From NCBI GenBank assembly GCA_003553895.1, contig PWFM01000107.1, positions 1 through 8,635 on the forward strand: a stretch of DNA of 8,635 nt, written 5' to 3'. Below, piece after piece: positions 4,824 through 8,635 of this stretch. Position 1 is the stretch's first letter. Each line of letters opens with the position of its first letter. The notes below the pieces were generated by a model, which saw only the letters and a program-made list of their open reading frames with translations, was not told the DNA's origin and made no database searches. A program made the position numbers and the translations under genes. Origin of the DNA: Syntrophomonadaceae bacterium. GTDB taxonomy: Bacteria; Bacillota; Dethiobacteria; DTU022.

Positions 4824-7268
4824 ATGGAGAATTTGAAAGTTCCCGCAGAAAAGCTGAGGTTGGTTTATAAACCGGGAGAAGAGCTCCCTGCTGATTTTGT
4901 TAAAGAAGAGGCTGAAGATACCATCGTTGGACAGGACCGGGCCTTGCAAGCCCTGGAATTTGGTTTAAACATTAAGAGCCAGGGCTTTAATATTTACGCT
5001 GCCGGGATGCCCGGCACCGGGAAAGAGACGGCAGTTAAAAACTACATTGACAAAATTGCTTCCGACACTCCCACGCCGTCCGACTTATGCTACGTCAACA
5101 ATTTCAAAAACCCTTACCAGCCTCACAACCTGGTCCTGCCGCCGGGGCGAGGATCAGAACTGGCTAAAGACGTTAAAAAGCTGGTCGATACAGCCCGCCA
5201 GGAAATTCCGCGGGCTTTTGAAAGCGATGAATATGTTTCCCAAAAAGACAACATCTCCAGGCAGTACAACGAAAAGAAGCAGGAACTGTTTAACCAGCTG
5301 AACCAGAAGGCAACCGAAAGTGGCTTTGCGATCCAGAGCACAGCCGGGGGCTTCCTCCTCGTTCCCCAGAAAGACGGGAAACCGCTCCAGGACCAGGACC
5401 TGCAGGCTCTTTCCGAGGATGAGCGGAAAAAGATTTTTGATAAGAAAAACGAGCTGGAAGAAGAACTGAAAAATACGATCAGGGAAGCGAGAAACCTGGA
5501 CAAAAAAATGGCAGAAGAGGTAGAGGAGATGGACCGTAAGGTTGCCCTTTTTGCTGTTGAGCATCTTTACCAGGAACTCCTGGAAAAGTATAAGGACTTG
5601 CCCAAGGTTATAAATTACCTGAAGGAAATGCAAGAAGATATGATGGAAAACATCGATATCTTTGGGCAGCAGCAACAGCAACAACAGGCGCTGCCTTTCC
5701 CCATGCCTTTTGACCAGGAATCGAGTTTCAAGAAATACCAGGTCAATGTCATCGTTGACAATTCCGATCTTGAAGGGGCCCCGGTGGTGCGGGAGCTAAA
5801 CCCCACCTATAACAATATTTTTGGCCGGATTGAGAAGGAAACCCAGTTCGGAGGCCTGGTTACCGATTTTACCATGATCCGCGGCGGTTCACTGCACGAA
5901 GCCAACGGCGGTTTTTTCGTGGTAAAAGTGGAAGAACTATTAAAAAACCCCTTTAGTTACGAAAGCTTAAAGCGGGTCATTAAAAGCAATCAACTGGAAA
6001 TTGAAGAACCGGGCGAAAAACTCGGGGGGGTGGCCACCAAGTCACTAAGGCCTGAGCCGGTCGACCTCGACGTAAAAGTTATTATTATCGGGCCGCCCCT
6101 GTTTTATTACCTTTTATACAACCTGGACATGGAATTCAGGGAACTTTTCAAAGTGAAGGCTGATTTTGACACCGTTATGACCCGCACTGAAGAAAACATC
6201 CGCAGTTATTATGGATTCCTCGATTCCTTCTGCCAAAAGGAAAATATCATGACCCTAGACAACAGCGCTACGTCAAAAATTGTCGAGTACGGTTCGAGGC
6301 TGGCTGAAGACCAGTATAAGCTGTCCACCCGGTTTTCGGAAATAGCGGATATTGTCAGGGAAGCCTGCTATTATGCTGATGCAGACAGTGAAGATTGTGT
6401 TCGTGATAAACATATCACCCAGGCCATTGAATCCAAGATCTACCGTTCCAATCTGGTTCAGAAAAAACTCCAGGAAGCCATAGAAAGGGACACCCTCTTT
6501 ATCGATACGGAAGGAGATAAAGTAGGCCAGATCAACGGGCTCTCAGTGATGCAGATGGGAGATTATTCCTTTGGCAAGCCGACCCGGATTACCTGCAGTC
6601 TGGGTCTGGGCAGGGGAGGAATTATCGATATTGAAAGAGAAGCCCGCCTCGGAGGCCGCCTGCACACCAAGGGAGTCATGATTCTGAGTGGGTACCTGAC
6701 GAATATGTATGCCAAAGATATGCCGCTGACTCTGTCGGCCCGGCTTGTTTTTGAACAGAGCTATGGTGAGGTTGAAGGCGACAGCGCTTCAAGCACGGAA
6801 CTCTACACCCTGTTATCTGTACTGGCCGATGTGCCCTTGAAGCAGAACCTGGCTGTGACTGGCTCAGTTAATCAGATGGGCGAAGTTCAGGCCATCGGGG
6901 GTGTCAACGAAAAGATTGAAGGCTTTTTCGAGCTCTGTAAAGCCAGGGGCCTGACCGGGGACCAGGGCGTGATCATCCCCAGGAGCAACCAGCAAAACCT
7001 GATGTTAAAAGAAAGTGTTGTAGAAGCGGCTAAAGAAGGTAAATTCCATATCTATGCCATCAGCACCATTGAGGAAGGAATTGAGCTGCTTACTGGGATA
7101 AAAGCCGGCCAGCGAAAAGAAGACGGCACCTTCGAAGAAGGGACGATCAACTACAGGGTGGAAGAGGCCTTACGTGATAATTTCCAGAAGATGAAGCAGA
7201 TTGGCAGGGCAGCAGAAGAGAGGCCCCTGGAAGATCAGCCAGAAGATCAGGACCGGGAAGATAAATAA
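4824..7268 (+). CDS. LonB-type ATP-dependent protease (AAA_32 ATPase plus Lon protease domain)
   Basis: Predicted cytoplasmic AAA+ serine protease of 814 residues that would unfold and degrade proteins. The ATPase part has V-G-Q-D-R (35-39) and the Walker A loop G-M-P-G-T-G-K-E (61-68). It is interrupted by a charged helical, probably coiled-coil insert (about 135-275) and a run of seven glutamines (282-288) before the second half of the ATPase core (HEANGGFFVV at 358-367). A helical lid follows at about 480-550. The protease domain (about 560-765) carries QINGL, GLGRGGIIDIEREA and the catalytic dyad Ser654 (G-D-S-A-S) and Lys697 (G-G-V-N-E-K). Their spacing of 43 residues equals that of Ser679/Lys722 in E. 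coli Lon. The substrate-binding N-terminal domain of classical Lon is absent, as expected for this family (PF13654-type, related to E. coli YcbZ). ATG at 4824 follows AGGGAGG by nine bases. The gene is monocistronic and divergent from cstA. Family and activity are secure; substrates are unknown. Confidence 0.93.
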   Translation: MENLKVPAEKLRLVYKPGEELPADFVKEEAEDTIVGQDRALQALEFGLNIKSQGFNIYAAGMPGTGKETAVKNYIDKIASDTPTPSDLCYVNNFKNPYQPHNLVLPPGRGSELAKDVKKLVDTARQEIPRAFESDEYVSQKDNISRQYNEKKQELFNQLNQKATESGFAIQSTAGGFLLVPQKDGKPLQDQDLQALSEDERKKIFDKKNELEEELKNTIREARNLDKKMAEEVEEMDRKVALFAVEHLYQELLEKYKDLPKVINYLKEMQEDMMENIDIFGQQQQQQQALPFPMPFDQESSFKKYQVNVIVDNSDLEGAPVVRELNPTYNNIFGRIEKETQFGGLVTDFTMIRGGSLHEANGGFFVVKVEELLKNPFSYESLKRVIKSNQLEIEEPGEKLGGVATKSLRPEPVDLDVKVIIIGPPLFYYLLYNLDMEFRELFKVKADFDTVMTRTEENIRSYYGFLDSFCQKENIMTLDNSATSKIVEYGSRLAEDQYKLSTRFSEIADIVREACYYADADSEDCVRDKHITQAIESKIYRSNLVQKKLQEAIERDTLFIDTEGDKVGQINGLSVMQMGDYSFGKPTRITCSLGLGRGGIIDIEREARLGGRLHTKGVMILSGYLTNMYAKDMPLTLSARLVFEQSYGEVEGDSASSTELYTLLSVLADVPLKQNLAVTGSVNQMGEVQAIGGVNEKIEGFFELCKARGLTGDQGVIIPRSNQQNLMLKESVVEAAKEGKFHIYAISTIEEGIELLTGIKAGQRKEDGTFEEGTINYRVEEALRDNFQKMKQIGRAAEERPLEDQPEDQDREDK
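5667..5687 (+). repeat. Run of seven glutamine codons in the lon gene
   Basis: Seven consecutive CAG/CAA codons encode Gln282-288 and are followed by A-L-P-F-P-M-P-F. The mixed codons argue against recent slippage. The tract sits at the end of the coiled-coil insert and is probably a flexible linker whose length varies among relatives. Confidence 0.8.
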
Positions 7269-7361
7269 CAGTTTAGTTGTTTGAAACAGCTGTAAAATGC
7301 GGCAAAACGGAAAGAAAAAGGGAGCACGATGAATTACTTCCGGCTCACCTTTACGAAACAT

Positions 7362-7398
7362 GCGCACCGGTGGTTTAATCCCGCGGGTGCGCTTGTTT
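7362..7398. terminator. Terminator between convergent lon and phosphofructokinase genes
   Basis: GCGCACC (7362-7368) pairs with GGTGCGC (7386-7392) around a 17-base loop in which GG/CC can add pairs. TTGTTT follows on the + strand; on the minus strand ATGTTT follows. It lies 94 bases after the lon stop and about 40 bases after the phosphofructokinase stop, so it probably serves both genes and works better for lon. Confidence 0.65.
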
Positions 7399-7433
7399 AG
7401 GTACGCCCGGCATCGGTGCTAACTGTTTTCATT

Positions 7434-8579
7434 TTACCTTTTCATTTTGCTTTGCTGGTTTGATGAAACAAAGACTCCCAGGGCTTGAAGTTCCCGGTCA
7501 GAACGGTTTACCGTTTTTGGTTTTAGGGCGTATTCGTACGGGACTTCCCTTATTTCCAGTCCGTGAATTCCGACCATGAATCCGGAACGCTTTTCATCAA
7601 GAAGCAGATCGATGGCCCGGATCCCAAAACGGATCCCTAAAATGATATCGTCGGCAGTAGGAGCCAGCCCCCGGAGGGTAAAACCGAGGTCGGTGGTGCG
7701 CACTTCTTCAATTTTTTGCAGGCCCAGCTCGATCCGTAAAACCCGCCTCAAGATCTGGGAAATACCACCCAGCTTGGGGTTGCCGAAAGCATCTAGTTCA
7801 GGCGTTTCTTCCATCAGGTAGCGGACCAGGTCGCTTTTTTCTTTAGCCCGCAGTATGACCGGGTCATCATAAGGGATGCTGGTGCCTTCGGCGACGATCA
7901 GGTTGACATACTCGTTTTCTTTATAGAGGCGTTTTACCTCGGCACAGAACTCACCGAGGTCTACCGGGCGTTCCGGAATGGTAATCAGCTCTGCGCCGGA
8001 GGCTACCCCAATTTCCAAAGCCAGCCAGCCGGCCTGCCTGCCCATGACTTCCACCAGGGAAATGCGGCGGTGGGCCCGGGCCGAATCGGCTGTACTCCGG
8101 GCGGCCTGGGCGCCGAAAGCAATGGCGGTCCGGAAGCCGAGCATAACATCGGTCCCGGAGACATCGTTATCGATACTCTTCGGGGCCATAACCGTGGGCA
8201 CTCCCCTGCTTTCAAAGCGCAGGGCGGATAAAATAGTGTCGTTGCCACCCGTACCCAAAATACCGTCAACCCCCAGCTTTTCCAGGTTGCTTATAATCTT
8301 TTCCGGGTAGCCCTGCCCGGCATTTTCATCGGTAAAAGGGTTAAAGCGCGATGACTCCAGGATCGTGCTGGAACGGCTTTCCAGGCCCACTACTTTTTCA
8401 GTGTCCAGTGGCACTACGTAATCTTCCGGGTTGTCGGCTGCCAGTCCGGAAAAAGCGTTGCGGATCCCGATAAATTCGGCGCCGTATTCCTTGTTGCCCC
8501 GGCGCACTGCCGAGGCCAGGAAAGCGTTTATGCCGGGGCAGTCTCCGCCGCCGGTAATCAAAGCAATCTTCTTGCTCAT
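7434..8579 (-). CDS. pfkA: 6-phosphofructokinase, probably pyrophosphate-dependent type
   Basis: Cytoplasmic glycolytic enzyme of 381 residues that phosphorylates fructose 6-phosphate to the 1,6-bisphosphate. Visible blocks are the phosphoryl-donor loop G-G-G-D-C-P-G-I-N (10-18), SSRFNPF (76-82), G-T-G-G-N-D-T (109-115), P-K-S-I-D-N-D (133-139, Asp137 the expected catalytic base), M-G-R-Q-A-G-W (179-185), the PERP substrate loop (202-205) and LRGLAPTADD near the C-terminus. ATP-using enzymes such as E. coli PfkA have Gly at positions 104 and 124. Here the aligned residues are Asp114 and Lys134, the pair typical of pyrophosphate-dependent enzymes, so the donor is probably pyrophosphate and the reaction reversible. 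Asn113 replaces the usual Asp or Glu. The start is ATG at 8579, with GGAGG eight bases upstream; an in-frame ATG at 8594 overlaps that site and has no site of its own. No other glycolytic gene is adjacent. Family certain, donor inferred. Confidence 0.92.
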   Translation of the reverse strand: MSKKIALITGGGDCPGINAFLASAVRRGNKEYGAEFIGIRNAFSGLAADNPEDYVVPLDTEKVVGLESRSSTILESSRFNPFTDENAGQGYPEKIISNLEKLGVDGILGTGGNDTILSALRFESRGVPTVMAPKSIDNDVSGTDVMLGFRTAIAFGAQAARSTADSARAHRRISLVEVMGRQAGWLALEIGVASGAELITIPERPVDLGEFCAEVKRLYKENEYVNLIVAEGTSIPYDDPVILRAKEKSDLVRYLMEETPELDAFGNPKLGGISQILRRVLRIELGLQKIEEVRTTDLGFTLRGLAPTADDIILGIRFGIRAIDLLLDEKRSGFMVGIHGLEIREVPYEYALKPKTVNRSDRELQALGVFVSSNQQSKMKR

Positions 8580-8587
8580 TTTACAAA

Positions 8588-8592
8588 CCTCC
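8588..8592 (-). promoter_or_regulatory. Ribosome binding site that sets the phosphofructokinase start
   Basis: GGAGG on the minus strand, eight bases before ATG at 8579. It overlaps the upstream in-frame ATG (8594-8592), which argues that the longer five-residue extension (M-E-V-C-K) is not made. Confidence 0.75.
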
Positions 8593-8623
8593 ATCCTAGT
8601 TATCAGGACTTAATACGTTTCAT

Positions 8624-8632
8624 ATTTTACCA
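8624..8632 (-). promoter_or_regulatory. Possible extended -10 promoter of phosphofructokinase
   Basis: On the minus strand TGG-TAAAAT (8632-8624) fits an extended -10 element and would start transcription near 8617, about 38 bases before the ATG. The -35 region lies outside the window, so this cannot be completed. Confidence 0.3.
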
Positions 8633-8635
8633 CAA

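Noticed and set aside
5123..5684. Antisense open frames inside the lon gene rich in Ser, Phe and Leu
   Set aside because: They mirror the Lys/Glu-rich coiled-coil codons of the sense strand and have no independent support.
7329..7400. 23-codon ORF (M-N-Y-F-R-L-T-F...) after the lon gene with GGGAG four bases upstream
   Set aside because: It spans the whole terminator hairpin, its ribosome binding site is too close, and the peptide has no recognisable feature. It is more likely chance reading of the terminator.
8580..8594. Upstream ATG of phosphofructokinase
   Set aside because: It overlaps the GGAGG that serves the ATG at 8579 and lacks its own site; the MSKKIALITGGGD start is typical of the family.
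1..8635. CRISPR array, tRNA/rRNA gene, complete insertion sequence, toxin-antitoxin pair or defence system
   Set aside because: No regularly spaced repeats, cloverleaf-like or rRNA sequence, transposase or paired small ORFs were seen.

Overview
The window looks like chromosomal DNA of an anaerobic, low-to-medium GC Gram-positive (Bacillota, clostridial type). The signs are strong purine-rich ribosome binding sites before every gene, TTG and GTG starts, sigma-A-like promoters, and the gene types: a CC/Se-motif protein, a LonB-type protease, a short CstA and a phosphofructokinase with pyrophosphate-type signature residues. I cannot fix the genus. No tRNA, rRNA, CRISPR, integrase or transposase is visible.

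Layout from left to right. (1) 1-129 is a leader whose first 15 bases look like the edge of a dispersed repeat. (2) 130-1788 (+) encodes a lipoprotein with two InlB-B-like repeats and a complete serpin domain, followed by a good terminator (1832-1868). (3) 1867-1992 holds a promoter-like sequence with no downstream + strand gene, and a long inverted repeat. (4) 1984-2298 (-) is a small CC/Se-motif, HesB/IscA-like protein starting with TTG. (5) 2299-2529 is its leader, with an 18-base imperfect direct repeat and a stem. (6) 2573-4222 (-) is a short CstA-type transporter with its own terminator. (7) 4223-4823 is a 601-base divergent region with a long cstA leader (strong-SD 8-codon ORF, hairpins) on one strand and a terminator-like palindrome plus a sigma-A promoter on the other. 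(8) 4824-7268 (+) is a LonB-type ATP-dependent protease. (9) 7362-7398 is a shared terminator. (10) 7434-8579 (-) is 6-phosphofructokinase.

The genes are essentially single transcription units in alternating orientation. They do not form an evident pathway or defence locus. Loose themes are proteolysis control (a secreted or anchored protease inhibitor and an intracellular protease) and carbon flow (pyruvate/peptide-type uptake and glycolysis).

The most interesting non-coding signal is a duplicated 40-base terminator-end/promoter cassette. It occurs behind the serpin (1859-1898) and before the lon gene (4735-4774), flanking the two minus-strand genes. Each copy carries a -35/-10 pair with the same 18-base spacer. 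The copy behind the serpin drives no recognisable gene and could make a small RNA. I did not find a convincing new multi-gene system.
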